A DNA stretch of 64,000 nt from Actinomycetota bacterium (GCA_030447315.1 JAUJPD010000004.1:55340-119339), one strand, 5' to 3'; positions 25,510 through 33,989 are shown, numbered from the stretch's first letter. Notes: generated by a model from the letters alone, not told the origin. Program-made: numbers and translations.

Positions 25510-26712
25510 TCAGGCGGTGAACAGCCCGGTGACGTACATGATCCCCAGCCCCACCATGAATCCGACCGCGCCCAAGCCCGAGGCCAGTCCCGTGTTCTTG
25601 CTCATGCCCTTCGAGATCTGCCAGATGACCTGGCCGATGGCTCCCGCGGCCACACCGAAGGCGACCGCGGCCCATGCCGGTGAGAAGGCGAAGCCCCCCA
25701 CCAAGGCGCCCGCGATCGTCGGTGCTCCGGCAACCGCCCCCAGCCCCACGAAATGCCACAGCGAGGGGCGCTTGGCGTTTCCGCCGAGAGGCGAAACGAT
25801 CGCGAGCCCCTCGGTGGTGTTGTGGAGCGCAAAGCCCAGAACCAACCCGGTGCCCAGCGCCACCTCACCTGCCGCCAGGGCGGCGCCCACCGCCAGGCCT
25901 TCGCCGAGGTTGTGGAGCCCGATGCCGGCCGCGATCAGATAAGCCAGAGCGAGACCGCGCACGCCGGCCCCGGTGGAGGTTGCGCCACCGGCGTCGGACT
26001 TGCGTTTGTCGAGGGAGCTCCCCAGGACCGTCAACCCAAGCACGACCCCGAGGACACCCACTCCGAAGAGAGCAAGTCCGTCGAGGGAGGCCGCGGTCTC
26101 CCCGGCTAGCTCCACACCCTCAGCCACCGTGTCGATCAACAAGAAGGCCAGCAGGCCCACGGTGAGAGCAAGGAAGAAACCGATCCAGCGCGCCGAGGCC
26201 CTCTTGAGCATGGGGAAGAACAGAAGCCCGATGGCGACCGGGATCACGCCGATGTAGACGCCCAGAAGGCCGTACACAACGAAGGTGTTGGCGTCGGGCT
26301 CCGGCGTGAGAGACGCCACCTCGATCTCGTGCTCCACCAGTCCCCCGGTCGAGGTGATCAGCGCGATCCCGATCGGGAGACCCTCCTCCCACGGATAGGG
26401 GATCCGAACCGTGGCGCTTTCGAGCCGTCCCACTGTGGAGTCGGTGATGGCGAAGTCGTTGTAGGCCTCGTTCACCAGGACCTGAGCGATCGTGACGGGA
26501 TCGGGACCGTCGTTCCTGAGGCTGAGGACGATCTCGTCCTCGTTCAACACCGTCCGTTCCACTGCCATCGCCTCGACCGGCGGAACCTCTCGCAGCGAGC
26601 CGATCGGGTTCAGAGCCAAGAAGACGATGACGAGCAGCGCGATCGCGGCCAGAGGTATCCCTGCGGCCACCCACGTCGGCAGCCGGTTCGCGGTGGTGGT
26701 TGCGGTCACCAT
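25510..26712 (-). CDS. ZIP-family metal transporter with an N-terminal extracytoplasmic domain
   Basis: A 400-residue protein. One N-terminal membrane helix (about 15-35) is followed by a beta-rich external segment (about 45-140), then eight or so helices. The ZIP metal-site helices are visible: 'GIGLHNLGEGLAVG' (HNxxEG) and 'GFALHNTTEGLAI' (HNxxEG). ZIP proteins import divalent metals such as zinc, iron or manganese. The start at 26712 follows directly on the multicopper oxidase stop. The extra external domain is not typical of short bacterial ZIPs. Substrate unknown; the DtxR-type regulator upstream suggests iron or manganese. Confidence 0.88.
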   Translation of the reverse strand: MVTATTTANRLPTWVAAGIPLAAIALLVIVFLALNPIGSLREVPPVEAMAVERTVLNEDEIVLSLRNDGPDPVTIAQVLVNEAYNDFAITDSTVGRLESATVRIPYPWEEGLPIGIALITSTGGLVEHEIEVASLTPEPDANTFVVYGLLGVYIGVIPVAIGLLFFPMLKRASARWIGFFLALTVGLLAFLLIDTVAEGVELAGETAASLDGLALFGVGVLGVVLGLTVLGSSLDKRKSDAGGATSTGAGVRGLALAYLIAAGIGLHNLGEGLAVGAALAAGEVALGTGLVLGFALHNTTEGLAIVSPLGGNAKRPSLWHFVGLGAVAGAPTIAGALVGGFAFSPAWAAVAFGVAAGAIGQVIWQISKGMSKNTGLASGLGAVGFMVGLGIMYVTGLFTA

Positions 26713-27756
26713 CTAGCTCACCTCGAACGAGCTGACCCAGCCCAGGTCGACGAACTCGGTGAAGTGGGCATGGAAGATGAAGTTGCCCGGGAACTTGTAG
26801 CTGAACTCGAGCATGTGACGCTCCGCTTGTCCCATCGAGATGATGTCGGTGAACTCGTCCGGCACCAGCTTGGTCCCGGTGCGATAAAGGTTGAAGAAGT
26901 TCGCGTGCAGGTGCAGCGAGTTGATCGGGTCGAACTCGGTCACGTTGATCAGGTGGACCCGCTGGAGCTGGTTGCGCTCGATCTGGATCGGCTCGTTCAG
27001 GTAGCCGAACGCGATCGTGTTTATCGCGTAGACCTCGTTGCCACCGTCGAAGTTGGTGTCGAAGGCGTTCATGATCATGACCATCTCGTTCGCCTCGGGC
27101 CGTCCCTTCTTCGGGTCGACGATGAACGCGCCGTAGAGGCCCCGGTGGATGTGTTGGATCAGCGGTAGCGAATGGCAGTGGTAGAGGTGCGTGCCGAACG
27201 GCTCCGCGATGAAGTCATAGGTGAAGGTCTCGCCCGGGGCGGCCTCGCCTGCTCCCGGGATCCCGTCCATCTCAGATGGATGTATCCCGTGGAAGTGCAT
27301 CGTGTGAGGGTGAGCGCTTCCGTTGGTGAACCTGACCCGGACACGGTCCCCTTCGGTGACCCTCATGCTCGGCCCCGGAACCCGGCCGTTATAGGTCCAC
27401 GCCGGGAAGAAAACTCCCGGAGCGACCTCGATCTCTTTGTCCACCGCCACGATCTCGAACTCGCGCACCGTGCGACCGGAGGCGTCTGTGGACACCACGC
27501 CGGTGTCGAACTCGGTTAGCAGCTCTTGTGGCGTGAAACCGTTGCGGGCGTGATCCACGCGTCCGACCGCGCCGTGGCCGTGACCGCGCGTGGGCGCACC
27601 CGTGGTCGAATGCTGCGCGTCGTGCCCGTTGGAGCTCTCCTGCGCCACGAGAAGCTCTTTGCCTCCGAGGACCGCAGCTCCTCCTAGTGCGCCGGCCGCG
27701 CCCGCCCGCCTCAGAAAGCTTCTCCTGTCTATGCTTCTCCTGTCTATGCCACCCAT
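26713..27756 (-). CDS. Two-domain multicopper oxidase, Tat-exported
   Basis: A 347-residue protein with a twin-arginine signal ('DRRSFLRRAGAAG'). Copper ligands: 'HPHTMHFHGIH' (His149-159), 'HLYHCHSLPLIQHIH' (His193, Cys194, His195), 'SLHLHANF' (His282, His284) and 'IFHAHFTEF' (His329, His331). The type 1 cysteine is only in domain 1; domain 2 has Ala where a His-Cys-His motif would be. That fits two-domain enzymes related to nitrite reductases and small laccases, which work as trimers. Likely role: extracytoplasmic oxidation of metal ions or phenolics. The start overlaps the regulator's stop by 13 bp, and the ZIP gene follows at once. Confidence 0.85.
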   Translation of the reverse strand: MGGIDRRSIDRRSFLRRAGAAGALGGAAVLGGKELLVAQESSNGHDAQHSTTGAPTRGHGHGAVGRVDHARNGFTPQELLTEFDTGVVSTDASGRTVREFEIVAVDKEIEVAPGVFFPAWTYNGRVPGPSMRVTEGDRVRVRFTNGSAHPHTMHFHGIHPSEMDGIPGAGEAAPGETFTYDFIAEPFGTHLYHCHSLPLIQHIHRGLYGAFIVDPKKGRPEANEMVMIMNAFDTNFDGGNEVYAINTIAFGYLNEPIQIERNQLQRVHLINVTEFDPINSLHLHANFFNLYRTGTKLVPDEFTDIISMGQAERHMLEFSYKFPGNFIFHAHFTEFVDLGWVSSFEVS

Positions 27757-28418
27757 ACGACCTCCGATATCTCCTTGGACAACGCGTTCACGTGCTCTTC
27801 ATCTCCCTCGATGGACACGAACAGCGGCCCTCCCACCGGACCGCGCCCCACGACCTGCAGCCGGCTGCCCGGCCTGATCCCCAACCGCGCGAGGTAGCGC
27901 AGAGCCTCGCCCTGGGCATCGGAGACACGATCCACCGCTACCGATTCGCCCTCGCTCGCCTCCCACAGGAGCCGCGCCGACAGCGGCGGCATCGAGCCGT
28001 CCTTGGCCGGGATCGGGTGACCGTGAGGATCCACGGTCGGATTGCCCAGGCGGGCCGCGATCCTGTCCTCGAGCTCTTCGGACAAGACGTGCTCGAGGAC
28101 CTCGGCCTCGGCATGCACCTCATCCCACGGAACCCCCAGGGCCTCGGCCAGGTAGGTCTCGAGCAGGCGGTGGTGGCGGATCACCTCGAGGGCGATCTTC
28201 CGGCCGGGCTCGGTCAGAACCGCACCGTGATAGCTGGCGTGGTCGACCAGGCCCAGCGACGCGAGCTTCTTGAGCATGTTCGTCGTGGATGCCGGGCTCA
28301 CCCCCAGACGGAGCGAAAGCGACTGCGTGGACACGGGGCGGCTGTCGTCGCCCGCCTCCACCGGCAGCATGTAGATCGCCTTCAGGTAGTCCTGGACGGC
28401 CGGGCTGTGACGTGGCAT
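27744..28418 (-). CDS. DtxR/MntR-family metal-dependent regulator
   Basis: A 224-residue regulator. The N-terminal winged helix has 'AVQDYLKAIYML' and 'SLRLGVSPASTTNMLKKLASLGLV' (key part VSPASTTNMLKKL). A dimerisation and metal-binding part follows with 'HHRLLETYLAEALG' and 'HAEAEVLEHVLSEELEDRI', and a C-terminal SH3-like FeoA domain ('LRYLARLGIRPGSRLQV'). It should repress target genes when iron or manganese is bound. The ATG lies 6 bases beyond a TAATAT box, so the mRNA may be leaderless, and a palindrome at its promoter points to autoregulation. It heads the oxidase-ZIP-cupredoxin group. Confidence 0.92.
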   Translation of the reverse strand: MPRHSPAVQDYLKAIYMLPVEAGDDSRPVSTQSLSLRLGVSPASTTNMLKKLASLGLVDHASYHGAVLTEPGRKIALEVIRHHRLLETYLAEALGVPWDEVHAEAEVLEHVLSEELEDRIAARLGNPTVDPHGHPIPAKDGSMPPLSARLLWEASEGESVAVDRVSDAQGEALRYLARLGIRPGSRLQVVGRGPVGGPLFVSIEGDEEHVNALSKEISEVVWVA

Positions 28419-28424
28419 ATCCCT

Positions 28425-28452
28425 ATATTAGCCGAGACTAAAACTACGTCAA
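28425..28452 (-). promoter_or_regulatory. Promoter and DtxR-type operator of the metal operon, probably leaderless
   Basis: On the minus strand: TTGACG (28452-28447), a 16-base spacer, TAATAT (28430-28425), six bases, then the ATG at 28418. Transcription would start at or beside the start codon. The palindrome-like TTTAGTCTCGGCTAAT (28442-28427) fills the spacer and -10, an ideal place for repression. The -35 overlaps the stop codon of the upstream DUF983 gene. Confidence 0.6.
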
Positions 28453-28808
28453 CCCTTGCTCGCCCGGTGGGTGTAGAGGTCCAGCGCGACCCACAGGGTC
28501 TTGGAGTAGGGGAAGAAGAGGAACGGCAGGATCCCGTTGGTGAGGAGCCCCGCGGCGAGCAGGAACTGCCAGTCGATGTCGGGCCATGTGGTTATCAAGC
28601 CCCCCACGAACAACAACGCGAAGATCGCTTCGACGAAGGCGGTGTTGAGGACGATCGCCATCACCCAGTAACCCTCTTCCCGTGCGAACAGCAGGCCGCA
28701 CCGGGGGCAGCTCTCACGTGTGTTGAACCAGGAGGTCCATATGTCGCGCTCGCCGCAGCGAGGGCACCTTCGGCCCAGAGCGCGGGCGACCAACGTCTTT
28801 ACGGACAT
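28449..28808 (-). CDS. DUF983 zinc-ribbon membrane protein
   Basis: A 119-residue protein. The N-terminus has a zinc ribbon, 'RRCPRCGERDIW' and 'ESCPRCGLLF', followed by two membrane helices ('GYWVMAIVLNTAFVEAIFALLFVGG' and 'FLLAAGLLTNGILPFLFFPY', given here as landmarks). The arrangement marks DUF983, a family of unknown function often found near cytochrome oxidase genes. It is divergent from the CDF gene with only 38 bp between starts, and ends 30 bp before the regulator gene on the same strand. Confidence 0.85.
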   Translation of the reverse strand: MSVKTLVARALGRRCPRCGERDIWTSWFNTRESCPRCGLLFAREEGYWVMAIVLNTAFVEAIFALLFVGGLITTWPDIDWQFLLAAGLLTNGILPFLFFPYSKTLWVALDLYTHRASKG

Positions 28809-28846
28809 CCGAAACCTCCTGGCAACCTGGGACTACGCTCTGAGAG

Positions 28847-30232
28847 GTGAAGCCGAGCCCGACCCGAGCCGCCGAGCGCGCGGCTCGCGCCGCCTTGTTC
28901 ATCACCGCCACCCTTGCCGCCGCGAAGATAGCGGTTTGGCTCGCGACCGCGAGCCTGGCGGTGCTATCCCAGGCGTTGGACTCCCTGCTGGACATGGTGG
29001 CACTGGCGTTGGTCTACCTGGCCGTGCGGATCGCGTCTCGCCCCGCGGATCAAAGTCATCACTATGGTCACGGGAAGGCAGAGAACCTGGCGGCGTTCGC
29101 GCAAACGATCTTCTTGGGCATCATCGTTGCCGGGGTCGCGATCGAAGCCATCCGGCGTCTCGGCTCTGAAGCGTCCGCGGTCGAAACCCCCGCGTACGCC
29201 TTCGCGTTGCTGGCGCTGTCGGGGATCACGGACGCCATTCGGGCGGTCGTGCTGACGCGGGCCGCCCGCCGGGAACGCTCCGAAGCTCTTGGGGCGGGAG
29301 CGCTCAATATCGCCACCGACGTCGGAACCGTGATCGTCGTCCTGGTGAGCTTGGCCCTCACCAGAATGGGGGTCGAGCGCGCCGACCCCTTCGGCGGTCT
29401 CGTGATCGCTGTCGCGGTGGCGGTGGCCGCATACCGCCTCGGCCGGCGCTCGGTCGACGTCTTGATGGACCGCGCTCCGGACCTTCCGGCGAAAGCCATC
29501 GGAGAGGCGGCCGCTCGCGCCGGCGGAGTGACAGAGACACGTCGCGTGCGGGTACGCGGCACATCGGACCATTTGTTCGCGGACATCACCGTCGCCGCGG
29601 GCCGCACGGCTTCCTTGGAACGAGCACACGACATCGCAGAAGCGGTGGAGCAAGAGATCCGCGCGGTGGCTCCCGGCACCGACGTCGTCGTGCACGTCGA
29701 GCCGGTGTCGGAGACGTCTGAGCTCATCGAGCGGGCGCAGGCGGCGGCGAGCAGGGTGGACGGCGTCCGCGAGGTCCACAACGTGTTGGTCCACGCCTTC
29801 CAGGAAGACGGGCACAGAAGACTGCACGTCACGCTGCACGCCAAGGTCTTCAACGACACCTCTCTAGGCGACGCTCACGCTCTCTCGGACGCGGTGGAAG
29901 ATTCAGTCGTTCGCGAGCTGGGCCCCGGCGTACGCGTGGACACCCACATCGAGCCCCTGAAGAAGACGGCGGCGGGGCGAGACGTGACGGCCGACCAGGC
30001 AGAGCTTTGTGCGGCGGTGGAAAAGGCCGCTCTGGAAGAGACGGACGTCGTTGATTGTCATGAGGTGCTCATCACCTCCAGCGATGAGGGCTTGGTGGTG
30101 GTCGCGCACGTGACCGGGCGCGGCGATCTTCCACTGAGCCGCCTGCACGAGGCCTCTGACCGCATCGAGAAGCGCATCCACGAGGAGCGTTCCGACGTCG
30201 CCGCGGTGGTTCTCCACTTCGAGCCCGCCTGA
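28847..30232 (+). CDS. Cation diffusion facilitator with three tandem C-terminal domains
   Basis: A 461-residue metal/proton antiporter. Six membrane helices lie in residues 10-200, with 'HHYGHGKAENLA' at 71-82. Site A reads Asp45-xxx-Asp49 in helix 2 and Asn154-xxx-Asp158 in helix 5; zinc exporters usually have His in helix 5, so manganese or iron is more likely. The usual cytoplasmic ferredoxin-like domain (about 228-287) is followed by two more of the same pattern (about 305-370 and 398-460), each ending in 'H.EP'. Typical CDFs are about 300 residues. GTG start behind GAGAGG. It probably exports excess metal from the cytoplasm. Confidence 0.88.
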   Translation: MKPSPTRAAERAARAALFITATLAAAKIAVWLATASLAVLSQALDSLLDMVALALVYLAVRIASRPADQSHHYGHGKAENLAAFAQTIFLGIIVAGVAIEAIRRLGSEASAVETPAYAFALLALSGITDAIRAVVLTRAARRERSEALGAGALNIATDVGTVIVVLVSLALTRMGVERADPFGGLVIAVAVAVAAYRLGRRSVDVLMDRAPDLPAKAIGEAAARAGGVTETRRVRVRGTSDHLFADITVAAGRTASLERAHDIAEAVEQEIRAVAPGTDVVVHVEPVSETSELIERAQAAASRVDGVREVHNVLVHAFQEDGHRRLHVTLHAKVFNDTSLGDAHALSDAVEDSVVRELGPGVRVDTHIEPLKKTAAGRDVTADQAELCAAVEKAALEETDVVDCHEVLITSSDEGLVVVAHVTGRGDLPLSRLHEASDRIEKRIHEERSDVAAVVLHFEPA

Positions 30233-30306
30233 ACCCGAGGCATTCGCAGCGCCTTCGGCACCCTCACGATCCAGGCGTGAAGATCCTGGCGTACCGATGA
30301 AGATGC

Positions 30307-31818
30307 CTAGCCGACATCTACCTCTACGGAGTGGTAGCCGCTAGATCCGGCGGGATGGGGAGGCGTCTCTTCGGCGCTCTGAACGGCACCTTCACCGTCG
30401 ATCGCTCGACAGAGCACGGTCGCGCTGCCGGCTTCCTGCGGCGTCCAGCGGAACGCCCACAGCCGCCACGAGTTGTCGCTGATGGGTTCCTTCACCTCGG
30501 CGGGTTCCCAGGTGCCACCTCCATCGGTCGACACCTCGACGGCCGAGACCCCTCGGTCGCCGGCCCACGCCACACCCGCTATCCAGGTCTCGGCCCCCAC
30601 CTTCGCCCCTCCGTCATCACCGGCTACGTCGATGCGCGACTGGGTCTTGACGATGGCGCGATCGGACCACCCACGGTCCATCCAGTAGCCCTGGTAGTCG
30701 ATCGTCACCAACTCGATCGACTGCAACCACTTCACGTTCTTCATGCCGTAGATGGCGGGGACACGCACGCGGCACGGGAACCCGTGCTCACGGCTCAATG
30801 GTTCGCCGTTCTGAGCAAACGTCAGCAGGACCGCCGGATCGCGAGCTACCTCTAAGGGGATCGAGTCCTTGTAGCCGTCGGCCCCCGTGAAGACGACATC
30901 GACCACGCCCTCGTTCGGACCGGCCTGCTCCACCACGTCGCGCAGTCGCACCCCGCGCCATGCGGAGTGACCAACCAAGGGCCCCCCGACCTCGTTCGAG
31001 ATGCAACTGAGCACGGAGTAGTGCTCGACGACTTCGAACTCGCTCTGCAAGGACGAGAAGTCAAGCTCGAAGGGCTTCGCTACCTCTCCCATGATCGGGA
31101 GGGACCACGAGTCCGCCTCCACCGTGGGCTGCACGAGGTTGATATCGATGACGTAGTGGGCCTCCGGCGTGGTGATCTCCTCCGTCAACCCGGCGATCTC
31201 CGGGAATGGGGGCCGGGCCGGCACCCGCGCAGGCACCAGCGCGTCCGCGATGGCGACATTCCGATCGGGACCTCCCAATCTGCGGACGAACCAGCCGATC
31301 ACTCCTCCACCCACCGCGATGGCCATCACTCCACCCGTGCCCAACTTCAGAACCCGGCGCCGCCCCAGGTCGGTCGTCTCGTGGCTATCGTCGGAGGCTG
31401 CCAGAGCCTTCGCCGCGACCCCGTAGATCGCCACGGCCACCACCAGAGTCAGCGCCATAGGAACGGGCGAGATCTCCTCCGACGGCTCGACCGCGGCCGC
31501 GAGGCCCGAGAGAACGGCAAGCACCGCCCCGGCAACAAAAGGCCTCGGTCTTTCCGGCGCTGCCGTTCGCACGAGAGCTTCGGCCCCCGCGGCCACCGCC
31601 CCGGCCAGCGCGCCTAGGGTCGCAAGCCGAAGAGCCCAGTGGCCCAGAAGCTCGATGAAGAAGGTGGCCACGTCTCCGGGCGTCTCGCGGACCAGGGCGC
31701 CTGCCAGTGACGTCGGTGGGAACACCACCGCGTTGCTGATCCCGGCCACCACCCAGAGAAAGGCCAATGCGATGACGGCCGCGAGAGCCCCCACACGGCG
31801 CGTCCGGCCTCTTTCCAC
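30307..31818 (-). CDS. Membrane-anchored molybdopterin oxidoreductase (sulfite oxidase family)
   Basis: A 503-residue protein with four N-terminal membrane helices (about 10-140), another hydrophobic segment after 'DLGRRRVLKLG', then an extracytoplasmic molybdopterin domain. The molybdenum-ligating cysteine is in 'VLSCISNEVGG', followed by 'WRGVRLRDVVEQAG', 'SREHGFPCRVRVPAIYGMKNVKW' (key part YGMKNVKW) and a C-terminal Ig-like dimerisation domain with 'VSTDGGGTW'. Enzymes of this type act on sulfite, sulfoxides or related substrates. Twin arginines near residue 155 precede the last helix. No haem partner is adjacent. Confidence 0.88.
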   Translation of the reverse strand: MERGRTRRVGALAAVIALAFLWVVAGISNAVVFPPTSLAGALVRETPGDVATFFIELLGHWALRLATLGALAGAVAAGAEALVRTAAPERPRPFVAGAVLAVLSGLAAAVEPSEEISPVPMALTLVVAVAIYGVAAKALAASDDSHETTDLGRRRVLKLGTGGVMAIAVGGGVIGWFVRRLGGPDRNVAIADALVPARVPARPPFPEIAGLTEEITTPEAHYVIDINLVQPTVEADSWSLPIMGEVAKPFELDFSSLQSEFEVVEHYSVLSCISNEVGGPLVGHSAWRGVRLRDVVEQAGPNEGVVDVVFTGADGYKDSIPLEVARDPAVLLTFAQNGEPLSREHGFPCRVRVPAIYGMKNVKWLQSIELVTIDYQGYWMDRGWSDRAIVKTQSRIDVAGDDGGAKVGAETWIAGVAWAGDRGVSAVEVSTDGGGTWEPAEVKEPISDNSWRLWAFRWTPQEAGSATVLCRAIDGEGAVQSAEETPPHPAGSSGYHSVEVDVG

Positions 31819-31897
31819 TGGGCTCCTTCAGGCGCTTAGAAGAGAATGACCCCCATCATGCGCCGTGCGGGACCTTAAGAAAAAGCCGACGCGGTGA

Positions 31898-32296
31898 TCA
31901 GACGTTGCAGTCGTTCGCCTCGAGGCTCTTGAGCAAGGGAAGAAGCTCGTTGAACTCCTCCTTGCTGAGGTGCGCGTCCGCCCACTCTGGCTTGTTGGTG
32001 ACCACCGAAGAGAACGCCACGATGCAGAGATGCCGCTGTATCCCGCGCAAGACCCGGGCGGCCTCTTCACCATTCATGCGAGGCATGGAGTAGTCCAGGA
32101 TCACGTAGTCGGGATGATGCTGCATGGCCAGCGAGAGGGCTTCGACCCCGTCTTCCGCCTCGGCCACGATGTCGAACTCGGGGTCCGACGAGAACATCAC
32201 TTTGAGTAGCGAGCGGACCCCTTCTTCATCGTCCACCACCAAGATCTTCTTGGGACGTGTTTCAGGATCGCCGACGCCCGCGCCGCTGTCAGCCAT
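31898..32296 (-). CDS. Single-domain response regulator
   Basis: A 132-residue receiver domain with no output domain. Acidic pocket Asp22-Asp23, phospho-acceptor Asp68 in 'VILDYSMPRMNG', Ser96/97 in 'AFSS' and Lys112 in 'LSKEEF' are all present, so it should be phosphorylated. No histidine kinase lies nearby. It could act as a phosphate relay or an interaction switch. The ATG is six bases after a weak TAACGT box. The gene is flanked by unrelated housekeeping genes on the same strand. Confidence 0.9.
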   Translation of the reverse strand: MADSGAGVGDPETRPKKILVVDDEEGVRSLLKVMFSSDPEFDIVAEAEDGVEALSLAMQHHPDYVILDYSMPRMNGEEAARVLRGIQRHLCIVAFSSVVTNKPEWADAHLSKEEFNELLPLLKSLEANDCNV

Positions 32297-32334
32297 GCCG
32301 GAACGTTACCTTGCCTTGTTGGCACTTCGCGCCG

Positions 32335-32934
32335 CTACCAGCCTCGGTCTTTCCACTCCTGGAGCTGAGGCTTCTCCGCTCCGATGCTGGTGTCGTTCCC
32401 ATGACCCGGATAGACCACGGTCTCGTCCGGAAGAACGAAGAGCTTGTTCTCGATCCCGGCGATGATCTGACGGAAGGCGGCGGCATCTCCCCAGGTGTTT
32501 CCCGGCCCCCCCGGAAAGAGGGTGTCTCCGGAGATCAGGTGCCCTTCGGTGTAGAGGCAGACCCCCCCGGGGGTGTGACCGGGCGTGAACAAGACCCGGA
32601 CCGAACGATTCCCGAAGGACAGTTGATCTCCGTCCGCTAGAGGACGGTCGATCGCGACCGGATAATCCTCTGCCGGATGGGCGTAAACCGGCACCCCCAA
32701 CTTCTCTTTCAGCTCGGGTAACGCCTGCACATGATCCATGTGACCGTGGGTCTGGACGATGCCCACGATGCTCGCCCCCTCCGCCCGATCCAGGATCGTC
32801 CCGGCTTCGAAGGAACCGTCGACCAGCAAGGCCTGGTGGGTCTCTGGACACTCCAGCACGTAGACGTTGTTCTCCATGTTGCCGACCTGGATCTTGCGGA
32901 TGATCAGGTCGTCGCCTTCGTAGTGATGAGCCAT
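32335..32934 (-). CDS. Metallo-beta-lactamase fold hydrolase (glyoxalase II-like)
   Basis: A 199-residue MBL-fold protein with the metal motif 'THGHMDH' near residue 62, 'FTPGHTPGG' near 115, 'SGDTLF' near 136 and 'YPGHG' near 178. All ligands for a binuclear site are there. Such proteins hydrolyse thioesters such as lactoylglutathione or mycothiol conjugates. The start at 32934 has GGGAGGAG upstream; the longer open frame beyond it reads through the neighbouring ygfZ-like gene in another frame. Eleven bp separate it from that gene, so they are probably co-transcribed. Confidence 0.9.
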   Translation of the reverse strand: MAHHYEGDDLIIRKIQVGNMENNVYVLECPETHQALLVDGSFEAGTILDRAEGASIVGIVQTHGHMDHVQALPELKEKLGVPVYAHPAEDYPVAIDRPLADGDQLSFGNRSVRVLFTPGHTPGGVCLYTEGHLISGDTLFPGGPGNTWGDAAAFRQIIAGIENKLFVLPDETVVYPGHGNDTSIGAEKPQLQEWKDRGW

Positions 32935-32945
32935 CGATCTCCTCC

Positions 32946-33785
32946 CTATGAAGCGACGGTGGCGGGAACCCCGCCTGCGTCGACGCGCGCACCGGCTTGG
33001 AGCGTGTACCGGACCAGTGCAAGGGCTTTGTCCGCCGCCGCGCTCGTAACGTTTCCCACCTTCAGATCCTCGGCTCGCACCTCGGCCCCCGGCTCGAGTG
33101 GAGAAGATGACTCCAGAACCGCCAGTCGCCGATTCACCTTGCCGCGGAAGTGGATCTTCGCCATCGCCTCCTGTCCGAGGTAGCAGCCCTTGTCGTAACG
33201 AACCGCGGTGGAATCCACGCCTGCCTCTTGCGGGAAGGTCTTGTCGTCCATCTCGCGCCCCCAGCGGGGAACACCGTGAGAGATCCGAAGTGCCTCGAGC
33301 TCGTCCTCCGAAGTGGTTTCGGCACCCGACCCGCTCAAGAGGTCGAGGATGCCTGCCACGCCCCCACGCTCGACCCACACGTATCCGGCGTCGACCCCGA
33401 GCGACGACGTTGGGTGCGCGGCGACGATCGAGCCGGACGAGGCGACCAGGTCCTGCCATCGGTCACCCACAACGAGCACGAGGCCGAGCTCGTCGGTGAC
33501 ATCGGAGATCCCTACTCGGGTCGCGAACACGTAGCGCTCTAGCTCTGCAGGCAGCGTACGCAACAGCTCCGGCTCGAAGTGCATCAAGATCGAGTCGTCG
33601 GTGGCGATCGTCTCCATGAAGGCCCGCATCCGCCCGTGAACCGTTATCAGCGCGGCATCCCGGGCTTCACCCGGCGCGGCGTCCTCGAAGGCCTGGGTCA
33701 GGACCTGGTGCAGGAACCAAGCTCGCTGCTCACCGGTGAATCGAAGCTTCCCCCGCTCCGAGCGATCGGCGAACAAGATGGTCAT
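32946..33785 (-). CDS. ygfZ: YgfZ/GcvT-like folate-binding protein
   Basis: A 279-residue protein of the YgfZ family, which uses tetrahydrofolate in repair or maturation of iron-sulfur proteins. The diagnostic motif is 'RYDKGCYLGQEAMAKIHFRG' near 219-238, with the conserved cysteine. I take the ATG at 33785 ('MTILFADRSERG') as start, because the additional 40 codons upstream lie in repeat and intergenic sequence. It is transcribed away from the acyl-CoA dehydrogenase at 33990 and followed by the MBL hydrolase. Confidence 0.9.
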   Translation of the reverse strand: MTILFADRSERGKLRFTGEQRAWFLHQVLTQAFEDAAPGEARDAALITVHGRMRAFMETIATDDSILMHFEPELLRTLPAELERYVFATRVGISDVTDELGLVLVVGDRWQDLVASSGSIVAAHPTSSLGVDAGYVWVERGGVAGILDLLSGSGAETTSEDELEALRISHGVPRWGREMDDKTFPQEAGVDSTAVRYDKGCYLGQEAMAKIHFRGKVNRRLAVLESSSPLEPGAEVRAEDLKVGNVTSAAADKALALVRYTLQAGARVDAGGVPATVAS

Positions 33786-33885
33786 CCGCCCAGGGTCAAG
33801 CGGGGCACCGCGGGGCACCGCTCCGGCGCCGTCGGCTCGCCCGGCTCCGCTCGATGCGCAACGAGCGGAGGCGAGACGTGTTCGA

Positions 33886-33950
33886 TCCCGGAGGAGCCTC
33901 CGCAGCAACTACTCGCTTCAGCGAGTAGTTGTGAGGACCGCGACGGAGGG
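33886..33950 (+). repeat. Dispersed hairpin repeat, copy 2
   Basis: Between the divergent ygfZ-like and acyl-CoA dehydrogenase genes. The inner stem is 33906-33917 against 33920-33931, 12 perfect base pairs with a TC loop, and the outer CCTCCG/CGGAGG arm is kept. Relative to copies 1 and 3 the stem bases just outside CTCGCT differ on both sides in a pairing-preserving way. The remaining 33786-33885 sequence is GC-rich without a clear gene. Confidence 0.8.
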
Positions 33951-33989
33951 GTCGGGCCGGCTCGCCGGAGCGGGCATTAGCCTTCGGCC

